A DNA stretch of 64,000 nt from Oegoconia quadripuncta (lineage: Eukaryota > Arthropoda > Insecta > Lepidoptera > Autostichidae). A program made the position numbers and the translations under genes. This document shows positions 23,944 to 33,738 of this stretch, piece by piece (position 1 is the first letter of the stretch; every line of letters starts with the position of its first letter). Under the pieces are notes generated by a model, which ran no database searches, was not told where the DNA came from, and saw only the letters and a list, made by a program, of their open reading frames with translations. The stretch is from NCBI GenBank assembly GCA_949316235.1, contig OX438741.1, positions 23,030,324 through 23,094,323 on the forward strand, read 5' to 3'.

Positions 23944-24499
23944 AAAATATATATCCATCTCCAATTTTTAAGCCAGATAAAAGACAAGATATTTAAGTGA
24001 ATATTGCATATTTCCAATTATGACATACCTACCCAATTTGTTTTTAACTTTTTATAGTAATGTTAATTGTTATTCCCAGTGTATAAATAAATAATATTAT
24101 GCTTTGATTGTAATGGCATTTTTGTCACAGGTTTTGTGCAAAAAACAGAGATGTTTATGTTTTTGGGCCATGAATTATGTTCATCCATTCATGAAGTTAG
24201 TTTTAGGAAAGGGTAGTGTTTTTTTTATTTTACATAGACTGAATTATAGTTAGATTTTGATAAAATATTTTGTTTATGATTTATTGGTAAATCAGAACAT
24301 AACATTCAGAGGCCTCAAATCTTAAAACGACCTCAAGTGTGGTTAGATTACAGTGTTGTATGGCCAGTTCAGTCAAATCTAGGTATTGTAATACAAATTA
24401 GGGCGATTTACTGAATACCCTACATAAAGTACACTGAGGCCCTAATATTAGAAAGGATCCTGAAAGCAAGGCAGTCTCAGACTATAGGATTGTACTTAC

Positions 24500-24560
24500 C
24501 GCTTTCAATGTAGGGCAAGGCGAGTAGCAGGAAAATAATGTATCCAATTTCACTAAACAT
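24500..24560 (-). CDS. Signal-peptide first exon of an unidentified gene
   Basis: On the minus strand, ATG at 24560 opens MFSEIGYIIFLLLALPYIES and is followed by AGCG|GTAAGTAC, a near-consensus donor after base 24500. A short N-terminus, a strongly hydrophobic core (YIIFLLLALPYI) and a small polar end fit a secretory signal peptide. The exon leaves in phase 1, as is usual for signal exons of insect secreted proteins. The 5' leader (24561-24700) has several upstream ATGs. The rest of the gene should lie at lower coordinates. The only phase-compatible candidate noticed is 13354-13422, and its membership is not established. Confidence 0.5.
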
Positions 24561-26833
24561 TGTCGCTTCCAAACACACACTTTTTGTATCACGAAGCCAT
24601 CGCACATACAGCTGATTCTCACATCACACAAAACCTTTGTCTGTTTTCGACACAATCGCATGCGCGCGGTCACAAAATATTTTTTATTTACATTACAACA
24701 AATCCTAATCTTAACACACTATATGTACACTAACGTCACCATAGTATACAAATTTATTGGAACTACTGTTGAACAATAAATAACAACAAAGTCCTTTCAG
24801 TGCTCGCTATGACCACCGTTAGGACCGCCCTAAAACAGCAACAAATTATAACACAAACTATTAACTATCTCATTGGGCTAAGTTATTTTAAACTATGTTT
24901 TTGTTAAAATCACAATATAATATCCTTATCCTAAATTTATTAAAAATAAAAGTAAATTAATGTTGCGTGTGACTATCGCAACGTCTGACATATTGGAAAT
25001 TATGGATTTGACTGTGTTCGAATACACGCCGCACGTTCGACGTAATACATATTCGGGCGCTTGTGCACTGAATGACTGGGCCACAGGATACAGACTGGAC
25101 TTGGGTCTGGCTGATAACGCTCTCAATACGTGCTAAAGACCTGTATAAGTTTTTGGTGGTAAGCAGCCTGTAGAGATCATGACTTGAGCTTGGTTCTTAT
25201 TGAAGAAACAATAATTAGAAGCACTATAGGATATAATCCAATTTATTCAAGTAAAACCTAAACCATAACGCGAAGAAAAATTGTACAGATATTGTTATTG
25301 TATCTCCTACGACACAGAAAAATACGTCACAGTTCTGTGATATGGGCCTAAATTACAGAAATATAAATAATAGCAGATCGATCCTAAGGAATAAACCGCG
25401 TAGCACATTTCCTTACAAAAGTATTAGTCACTAAGATTAGCCATGTCAGGCTTTAGAGAATGAGGAAATATCTAGAAATATAATATTAATCTTATTGTGT
25501 AGCTTATCAGATTACGTATTTGTTAATATCTTGACGAATACCTCGTAAGTATTTTGTTTGGAAACAAGCATAATCTCATTTCATGACTGACATAAGCTGC
25601 ATGGAGTACCCACGCGTCGACTATTATAGCAACATTATTTTTTAATCGAATACACATCTTCACTTCGATTAGGGTTCTATCGTAGGCTGTGTAGACCAAG
25701 TCCATGTGTAGACCTCAGATCAAGGAAACGTCATAGAGATATTTTTCTGTCTACGGCATGGATATGGTCTATTTGACTAGGTGCCTACTATTTTGGCCGC
25801 TCTGAGGTCGTAGACAGAGAATACTAAACCGCAAACTTCCTAAAAAACTTAGATATTTTTTAATAAGGACTTTTACAGCTCTGGATACTAGTCCTTTTAA
25901 GCCAAACAAGCCTATCTTGTCATTGAGGGAATAATTTAAACCTCAGATGTGCCTGAGATAAACATTTTGGACACAATTTCTTCAGAATTTTTCTTTTGTG
26001 GATTGACCTACTCTGTATATAATAACCATGTCAAAGAACAATCATTGTCACCATAACAGCAAGACGTCCATTGCTAAACACAAGTCTCGCCCATAGAATT
26101 CCAGAGCGACCGGTTAGCAACTTCTAGCGAACGTCCATCTGGCGAGACAAAAACAATACGTACAATTGTTCCCATAGAGTATCAATATGTGAGCTCCATA
26201 ATTTATATAGTTATGAGGAAATATATTATCATCATATCAGCCGAAAGGCCCCTCAAAGATCTGCATAACGATCGGTCCTTTTATCCCAAGAAATTATAAA
26301 ACCAAATTATTTATTAAATTACACTAGACTTATTCTTATTGTTTTGACCAGACTGTCCAGCCACCACCAACTAATTCATGGATCTAGGGGTCGAATCCAC
26401 GAGTGCTGATTTTGGATTTATTTTCTTCTAGATTATCTGGTCTTAAGCCCATTTCTACCGATAGCTCATTCATTAACTTGCTTTTGACGACGTGCAAATA
26501 TATTCTATAATTAATTAAGTTTAAGTACATTTGATTAATTTTCAGATGTGAGTTAGCCTACGCGGCAATATTTGACCACTTTCATTGTTTATCTACTTTT
26601 GACGCAGACTGTACATTAACGGCTTGCTAAAGAAAACACCATTGATTAACAAACAATTGTTCATATTATAAAGTAACAAATTACAGTTTCAGTAGAATAT
26701 TATAAAAGCTTTAGGTAAAATATTACTGTATTGAGCAATAGCACAGCATTTTAGAAAGTACTAGGTACTAATAGGCAGGGCTTTTCAAATTACATAATAC
26801 TAATTCTTTCAATATCTTATATAAATGTATATG
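24561..26833. other. Putative promoter of the signal exon, then intergenic spacer
   Basis: The first few hundred bases upstream of the minus-strand exon at 24560 should hold its promoter. Beyond this, the spacer between it and the isomerase 3' end shows only repeat fragments. One contains AGACGTCCATTGCTAAACAC at about 26063. A tRNA-like GGGGTCGAATCCACGAG remnant lies at about 26388. Confidence 0.3.
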
Positions 26834-29800
26834 TCACTGAATTTGGTATTTAGGAATTACTTCTCTTAACTCATCAGGATTAAATACCCCTTTTTCTGTA
26901 ATTATTCCGGATATCAATTTCGCAGGTGTTACATCAAAGGCAGGATTCCAACAATTTATACCTGAAAGTTAAAAAACATTTAAATTAAATTCCTTATTTT
27001 TAATATTCATCACATCTTCATATGTACATACTAGATTCACACGCGAATAAACAAAAGAGAGTTAGGGAGGGCGAGTGTGCTTGATTCATTATCCTTTCTC
27101 TGAGAATATCATTCATATGTATAGAAAGGCTATCGTGCTGTGTAATAGAATAGTGCTAACATCCTGGCAGTTATCATAAAAAAAACAATACCTTGAGCAG
27201 CAATTCGGTGTTCCCCAATATGCGTCATTTCCCTATCTGGCCTCTCTTCGATTTTGATTCGCTCACCAGACGTAAGCGACATATCTATAGACGTAAGCGG
27301 CGCTGCCACGTAGAAAGGCACATCGTGATATTTGGCAACTATTGCTATTTGGTATGTTCCGATTTTATTGGCCGTATCGCCGTTAGCTGCGACCTAGGAA
27401 AAATAATTAAAACTTAGTATTACAGAAATTTTAAAAATGCCGTGGTATGTGTTCCCATTAATATCGTAAAAAGAAACTATTGTCTGCTTAACAAAATGCA
27501 ATTCTCAAAAACCTGCGATCGGCAACCCACGGTAAAAGTGACTAGTGCAGTTACATTAAAAAAAGAACAGTAAAGCATTAATAAGTCATAGACCTTTTTT
27601 TTACGCGTTACGCGTACCGCTCGCCTAGGGGACGGCGAGACGATTATGTGGGACTCCCCTCCCTCTCGGGAGGGATACCCACTAAAACTCCGCGGCGACC
27701 TTCTTATACATACACTTACTATGGCAAATTTGAAATGCTGACCTCTAAAGTAGGTAGTAAGTACCTGTATCTTACAGGTCAGTAGGTTCTCCCAAAATAT
27801 ATTATTAAAATAACTTAAAAGTAAAAAGTCCTTACTCTGTCAGCACCAACAACGACAGCTGTGATTTTTCTTGCATGCATGAGTGCGGATGCCATACTGT
27901 CGACAATAAGCGTGGCAGGAATTTTTTCATGAACCAGTTCGTATGCAGTTAGGCGCGCGCCTTGGTTGTACGGCCGAGTCTCCGTGCAGTAAACATGCTC
28001 TGGAAAGTTAAAAGGAAGTGGCTCAATGTTAACAATATTGGGTTGTGCACATAGAGGTCACTAGTAAATTATTATAAAGTTCGGTCCCCAAGTGGGAAGA
28101 TTTTGTCTATAAAAGTTTGTTAATGGTATTGTTGTATTCTGGGTATTCAAGGGTGTGATAGTTCCATAATTTGTGGATTCTCAATTTCAACTATCATCCG
28201 GTATGTTTAGTGGCAGGAGAGCTAGTGAAATTGCTTATGGGGACGAATAACTTCATAATCTTAAGGTTGACTATGCTTGGGGTTGGGGCTTAACTTTTTA
28301 ATTGTTACATTTTTCATTTCCATAGATTGTCAAATGTGTCATATAATTGAGATCAAGTTTCCCCTTTAAATTTAATATTTATTATTGTGATAAGTGGTGA
28401 AGAGACTTCTCGGCCTGATGGATCTCAGACTTATACTTATTATATTTTTTTAAAACTTTCTGTATATTTTGCACGCATCAGAAGCATAGATGGCTCAGCG
28501 GTTAAGACGTGGTCTCCCAATTTGGAACGTCCGGGTTCGATTCCCAGGCAGGTCATGTACCAATGAGTTTATAAATTTAATTTAATTACTTATGTGCATT
28601 TATCTGGCTGCTCCTATACGGTGAAGGAAAAAAATGCCTGAGAAATATAAATCAAAGGCATAAGTCCCCAACCCGCATTGGACCAGCGTGCTTAATTTCG
28701 GCCTGCGGGCTTAACTATACTCCCTCATATACGAGGCAAGGCCTATATCCTTGCAGTGGGATGTTTACGGGTTGATGATGATGACATTTTGCACATTACC
28801 TAGTCTTTTATTCTCATGTAGCGACCTAATGACTCCTAAAGCAGTACCATAGCCTGCTGTTGCCAAAGAGCCAGTGTTGCAATGAGTCAGAATCCGAACT
28901 GGACCATCTCCTTTCAAATTTTTCAATATAATTTCACGGCCAAACCTGCCTATGGCTTTATTATCTTCTATGTCTTTGGTTAACATACTTTCTATACTGC
29001 TGATGAATCTGTAAAATATAATAAAAACAAAGTGTAATAATTGGTATGATTGATTGGCTACTAAAAATGTAAAAAGTATTTGGCTCTTTGCTAATTGTAA
29101 TGCATCAGTGAAGGTTTTCATGAAGTGATAAATATCAATTCTAGCAAACAGCATAAATACTATTATAAAATAATGGGTAGTTTTGAAACATTTTGACATT
29201 AGTTCTGCCAAGGCCATATCTGTCCAATTCACAGTATTTCAAAATTCTTATCATTGGTGTCGATTCGGCTGTACGCAAACTAAACTAAAATCAGATTTAG
29301 ACTGGTGCTGTCACGTTATATTGTTCCAGAGAGAAAAAGACAGACCTACTTTAAAATTGGTTTTAGTTTAGTTTGCGTACAACCGAATGGACACCATTGA
29401 CTCACATAAATATAATTTCATATATATTAGGGATATATACCTGTCTTTGAACTCATTTGGCGCAACATTCTCATCGGCGCTAAGTGCATTTGCCAGATGT
29501 ATGAGTTCATCAGTAGCCAATTTTATGTTTACAGCTGTTGGACGTGCAGATACCAAATAATTGAGTTTGCCTTCAATCTGTAATTAGCAGATTGTGCCAA
29601 AAATGTATATAATTTGCAGATAAAATAGCTTTCGGTATTCAGGATTTATGAAGGCATATTGAAGAAAGTAATATTTCGTCATATCCTAATTTATAGGGGA
29701 GACTTATGTTCAGTAGTGGACGTCCTGTAGCCGATGACATATATTTTTGGAAACATCATAATTTAATTTGTTAATTAAATTTATTCTATTCTAACCCTAT

Positions 29801-32800
29801 ACAATACCCCACATTAAATCTGACAAATTAAATAAAATTTAATATTTCAAGGTATTGTTTACACCAAACAAAGCTTCATCACAATTTAAGGAAAAGATAA
29901 TAGGAAGATACTGGCTGACAGACAGTATCTTATCATATACTACTCTGTGTAAAAAGTATCGGGAATATGTCAATAAAAAGACCCGCGTAAAAGAGGTCGT
30001 TCTAATTTTTTTACTGCATGTTGGTAGCACTGTACTGATTTAGCGCGCAAAATTTGAGCGGGATCTGTCATTTAATTTGTTTTAAACTACACTTTTTGTT
30101 GGTCATAGTTTTGAGTCCTCGGCGATTTTTACAATGGAAAATATTGTTGAACAAAGAGTGTGCCTTAAATTTTGTGTTTCAAATGATATTTCATGTGGTG
30201 AATCACTAAAAATGTTGCGAAATACCTACGGCGAATCGTGTATATCGAAAACAAGGGCTTATGAATGGTATAAGGCTTTTAAAGAAGGCCGAGAAGTAGT
30301 AGTAGACTTGCCTCGTTCTGGTAGACCTTCAACCGCTACGACCAAAGAAAACATCGACAGAATCAAGAAGCTAGTGCTCGAAAATCGACGTATGAGTCTG
30401 AGAGAGTTGGCTAGTGAGGTGAACATATCTTTTAAGTCCGTCCACAACATTCTCATTGACATTTTAGGCATGAAACGCGTCGCCGCTCGACTAGTTCCAA
30501 AAGAGCTCAATTTTGTTCAAAAAGCGCAGCGAAAGCATGTCGCTGAAGACATGGTTTCCCGAGCTTCTACGGATCCGACCTTTATGAAACGTATAATAAC
30601 TGGCGACGAGACATGGGTTTATGAGTACGACATGCAAACAAGCCAACAGTCTTCAGAATGGCGTCTCGAAAACGAGCCGAAACCCAAAAAACCGCGGCAA
30701 AGTCGCTCCAAAATCAAGGTGATGCTGACAGTTTTTTTTGACTACCGTGGTGTGGTTCACTCCGAACTCCTTCCAGAGGGAGAAACAGTGAATAAAGAAT
30801 ATTATTTAGGCGTCATGAAGCGTTTGCGTGAGAGTATCCGCCGAAAACGTCCAGATTTGTGGCAACACAACTCATGGATGCTGCACCATGATAATGCACC
30901 ATCACACACAGCCATTATAGTGAAAGAGTTTTTAGCGAAAAATTCAACAAAAGTTCTCGACCAAGCACCGTATTCACCTGATATGGCTCCGTCTGACTTT
31001 TTTTTATTTCCCAAGTTAAAATTACCACTTCGAGGAAAACGTTTTGAGTCGATAGAAGCCATAAAAGAAAATTCGCTGAATGAGCTAAAGGCCATACCGC
31101 AAATAGCCTATGAAAAATGTATGGAAGACTGGGTGAAGCGGTGGAGATGTTGTATTGCAAGCGATGGGGCCTACTTTGAAGGCGATAAAATAAATTTAGA
31201 TGAATAATTTGTATTTTTTGTTTTATTGACAAATTCCCGATACTTAGTACACTGAATGTATATATTAACTACCATAGGGGAATTTCGCTTTCAATACTCC
31301 AACAATATTAGGTACTTTATTTATAATACAGAATTTAACCACAAAGCAAGTATACATTCAGTGTACTAAGTATCGGGAATTTGTCAATAAAACAAAAAAT
31401 ACAAATTATTCATCTAAATTTATTTTATCGCCTTCAAAGTAGGCCCCATCGCTTGCAATACAACATCTCCACCGCTTCACCCAGTCTTCCATACATTTTT
31501 CATAGGCTATTTGCGGTATGGCCTTTAGCTCATTCAGCGAATTTTCTTTTATGGCTTCTATCGACTCAAAACGTTTTCCTCGAAGTGGTAATTTTAACTT
31601 GGGAAATAAAAAAAAGTCAGACGGAGCCATATCAGGTGAATACGGTGCTTGGTCGAGAACTTTTGTTGAATTTTTCGCTAAAATCTCTTTCACTATAATG
31701 GCTGTGTGTGATGGTGCATTATCATGGTGCAGCATCCATGAGTTGTGTTGCCACAAATCTGGACGTTTTCGGCGGATACTCTCACGCAAACGCTTCATGA
31801 CGCCTAAATAATATTCTTTATTCACTGTTTCTCCCTCTGGAAGGAATTCGGAGTGAACCACACCACGGTAGTCAAAAAAAACTGTCAGCATCACCTTGAT
31901 TTTGGAGCGACTTTGCCGCGGTTTTTTGGGTTTCGGCTCGTTTTCGAGACGCCATTCTGAAGACTGTTGGCTTGTTTGCATGTCGTACTCATAAACCCAT
32001 GTCTCGTCGCCAGTTATTATACGTTTCATAAAGGTCGGATCCGTAGAAGCTCGGGAAACCATGTCTTCAGCGACATGCTTTCGCTGCGCTTTTTGAACAA
32101 AATTGAGCTCTTTTGGAACTAGTCGAGCGGCGACGCGTTTCATGCCTAAAATGTCAATGAGAATGTTCTGGACGGACTTAAAAGATATGTTCACCTCACT
32201 AGCCAACTCTCTCAGACTCATACGTCGATTTTCGAGCACTAGCTTCTTGATTCTTTCGATGTTTTCTTTGGTCGTAGCGGTTGAAGGTCTACCAGAACGA
32301 GGCAAGTCTACTACTACTTCTCGGCCTTCTTTAAAAGCCTTATACCATTCATAAGCCCTTGTTTTCGATATACACGATTCGCCGTAGGTATTTCGCAACA
32401 TTTTTAGTGATTCACCACATGAAATATCATTTGAAACACAAAATTTAAGGCACACTCTTTGTTCAACAATATTTTCCATTGTAAAAATCGCCGAGGACTC
32501 AAAACTATGACCAACAAAAAGTGTAGTTTAAAACAAATTAAATGACAGATCCCGCTCAAATTTTGCGCACTAAATCAGTACAGTGCTACCAACATGCAGT
32601 AAAAAAATTAGAACGACCTCTTTTACGCGGGTCTTTTTATTGACATATTCCCGATACTTTTTACACAGAGTAGTACAATAACTTTGAATTCAACAAAACA
32701 TAAATAGACGTCTGTCATACAAATTAACAATAAATAGTGTCAACCTAACATCATACTAGGATGTCCTGTTTTAAAACAACTGGATAATGATTGCTGGGGG

Positions 32801-33738
32801 ACCCAGAATAGAGGGCCCCACGTCAATCTATAATATGTAGTGTTAAATTATGTTTGCATGTCTATTATTCTAGAACATTTTAATAAAACTCCACACTGGT
32901 AATAGTTATTAGTATGGTAATATAAAGTTAGATCTAAATATATTAATGTTACTTTGTTATCTGACCTCTTGTCTCATGATTTTTTTGTCAGAAGTGTTGT
33001 CCTTCATTAATTCAACAGCAAGAGATAAGCATCCAACTATAGCTATTGCAGGCGCTCCTCTCACCTAGAGAGAAGAAAAGAGATAGACCATGTTTCAATA
33101 AAATTAGTAACTTTAGAATTTAAGCAAAAGTATTACAGATTCTATCATATTGTCAAATAAAATAAATTCATTATGTTATCGGATATACTGGCTAGGTATG
33201 TAATTACATTGAATCTTAACTTTCCATTACATGAGTAAAGAACAGAGATAAGATGTTTGTAAGTATTAAGGAAGTTGATTCTAATCTTTTTATTACCTAC
33301 ATTACATACCTATTTCATATAGGTACCAGACTGATCTAAAAATTATAGACAAGAAAAAAATACATTTATAATGTAGTATAGTTATAATTAATTACCAGAT
33401 CGGTGAGCAACCAGAATCAAACCCCTAAAACTCTATACTTCCGATAGGTTTATCACGAATTGACATGAACCATGACCGCCGCTAACCTCGCCCATGTTTT
33501 CTCATCTCTCTACAACAGTGTGCACATATTCGGCATATTGCCGCTATACCTACTAATGGTTTATTAAATATTTAAACACAAACGAAATAACAACAAAACA
33601 TATTACCTGCATTTTATTTATAACTTTCCATCCATCTTCCACTCCCTGAACTTTCACGTACCGTGTTTGTAATGGAAGCAATAACTGATCTAGAATTTCT
33701 AGGCTTCCTCTCTTGTACTTTATGGACTCCAAACTCAT
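26834..33738 (-). CDS. mri1: Methylthioribose-1-phosphate isomerase (7 exons)
   Basis: The product converts 5-methylthioribose 1-phosphate to 5-methylthioribulose 1-phosphate in cytosolic methionine salvage. Exons on the minus strand: 33738-33607, 33064-32966, 29577-29441, 29008-28800, 27999-27836, 27393-27192 and 26961-26834. Every junction is GT-AG and the phases agree, giving 356 residues, close to the roughly 370 of animal homologues. It begins [20 protein letters not shown], continues with [11 protein letters not shown] and VSARPTAVN, and then has [20 protein letters not shown] (residues 164-183). Cys166 corresponds to the catalytic cysteine known in bacterial Mtn[18 protein letters not shown] and VVVGADR follow, with Asp246 as the expected catalytic aspartate. 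Next are [24 protein letters not shown] and IEERP, and it ends near WNPAFDVTP. The introns are loaded with transposons: two mariners in intron 2, a MITE in intron 3 and a SINE in intron 4. The symbol follows the animal family name. Confidence 0.96.
27595..27715. mobile_element. Interspersed repeat in isomerase intron 5
   Basis: A poly-T run leads into TACGCGTTACGCGTACC, then GGGGACGGCGAGACG and the self-complementary CTCCCTCTCGGGAGGG block. It is GC-rich and unlike the rest of the intron. It resembles the 3' end of a poly-A retroelement inserted antisense to the window, that is, sense to the gene. Confidence 0.45.
28482..28786 (+). mobile_element. tRNA-derived SINE (family C) in isomerase intron 4
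   Basis: The head reads GATGGCTCAGCGGTTAAGAC and GTCCGGGTTCGATTCCCAGG. The body has ATTACTTATGTGCATTTATC and the end is TGCAGTGGGATGTTTACGGG with a GATGATGATGA tail. It is antisense to the host gene and its tail stops about 15 bases from the exon-4 donor at 28799/28800. Confidence 0.85.
29252..29399. mobile_element. MITE (TGGTGTCGATTCGG family) in isomerase intron 3
   Basis: The left end TTGGTGTCGATTCGGCTGTA pairs with the right end TACAACCGAATGGACACCA, through a shared ACTAAACTAAAA segment. It is about 148 bp, a fourth of the 432-bp intron, and ends about 40 bp before exon 3. Confidence 0.75.
29940..31258 (+). mobile_element. mariner element, copy A (1319 bp, intact)
   Basis: The ends are imperfect terminal inverted repeats sharing GTATCGGGAAT(A/T)TGTCAATAAAA, with TA at both borders (29938-29939 and 31259-31260), the mariner target site. 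The transposase frame runs 30134-31207. Copy B has exactly the same length in opposite orientation, with the 3' ends facing each other. Confidence 0.95.
30134..31207 (+). CDS. mariner transposase, copy A
   Basis: A single uninterrupted frame of 357 residues, close to the roughly 345 usual for mariner transposases. It would bind the terminal repeats and cut and paste the element at TA. The N-terminal part (about 1-110) has the paired helix-turn-helix layout ([34 protein letters not shown]). RLVPKEL is the WVPHEL-like linker motif. The catalytic triad is visible as [15 protein letters not shown] and [11 protein letters not shown], with 34 residues between the second and third aspartates, giving the D,D34D signature. 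There is no stop, frameshift or missing catalytic residue, so the copy is potentially functional. It lies antisense to the host isomerase, inside its intron 2. Confidence 0.96.
   Translation: MENIVEQRVCLKFCVSNDISCGESLKMLRNTYGESCISKTRAYEWYKAFKEGREVVVDLPRSGRPSTATTKENIDRIKKLVLENRRMSLRELASEVNISFKSVHNILIDILGMKRVAARLVPKELNFVQKAQRKHVAEDMVSRASTDPTFMKRIITGDETWVYEYDMQTSQQSSEWRLENEPKPKKPRQSRSKIKVMLTVFFDYRGVVHSELLPEGETVNKEYYLGVMKRLRESIRRKRPDLWQHNSWMLHHDNAPSHTAIIVKEFLAKNSTKVLDQAPYSPDMAPSDFFLFPKLKLPLRGKRFESIEAIKENSLNELKAIPQIAYEKCMEDWVKRWRCCIASDGAYFEGDKINLDE
31259..31354. other. 96-bp spacer between the two mariner copies
   Basis: A unique AT-rich loop with a TA dinucleotide at each border next to a mariner end. 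It would form the loop if the flanking 1.3-kb arms paired. Confidence 0.8.
31355..32673 (-). mobile_element. mariner element, copy B (1319 bp, intact)
   Basis: Reverse complement of copy A with only scattered substitutions, for example one in the 5' UTR near 32570. It has TA borders at 31353-31354 and 32674-32675 and the same terminal repeats. Its transposase is at 31406-32479. Confidence 0.95.
31406..32479 (-). CDS. mariner transposase, copy B
   Basis: 357 residues, differing from copy A at four positions: D to E in ENI(D/E)RIKK, H to Q in KSV(H/Q)N, L to F in HSE(L/F)LPEG and F to I in VKE(F/I)LAK. All three catalytic aspartates and the DNA-binding region are retained, so it is also potentially functional. 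It lies sense to the host isomerase gene, so unspliced host transcripts would contain its coding strand. Near-identity with copy A suggests recent transposition or an inverted duplication. Confidence 0.96.
   Translation of the reverse strand: MENIVEQRVCLKFCVSNDISCGESLKMLRNTYGESCISKTRAYEWYKAFKEGREVVVDLPRSGRPSTATTKENIERIKKLVLENRRMSLRELASEVNISFKSVQNILIDILGMKRVAARLVPKELNFVQKAQRKHVAEDMVSRASTDPTFMKRIITGDETWVYEYDMQTSQQSSEWRLENEPKPKKPRQSRSKIKVMLTVFFDYRGVVHSEFLPEGETVNKEYYLGVMKRLRESIRRKRPDLWQHNSWMLHHDNAPSHTAIIVKEILAKNSTKVLDQAPYSPDMAPSDFFLFPKLKLPLRGKRFESIEAIKENSLNELKAIPQIAYEKCMEDWVKRWRCCIASDGAYFEGDKINLDE

Noticed and set aside
30259..30510. Antisense frames inside the mariner transposases (also 30802-31232, 31381-31811, 32103-32354)
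   Set aside because: They mirror the transposase codons and are identical between the two copies only because the copies are. No independent evidence of coding.
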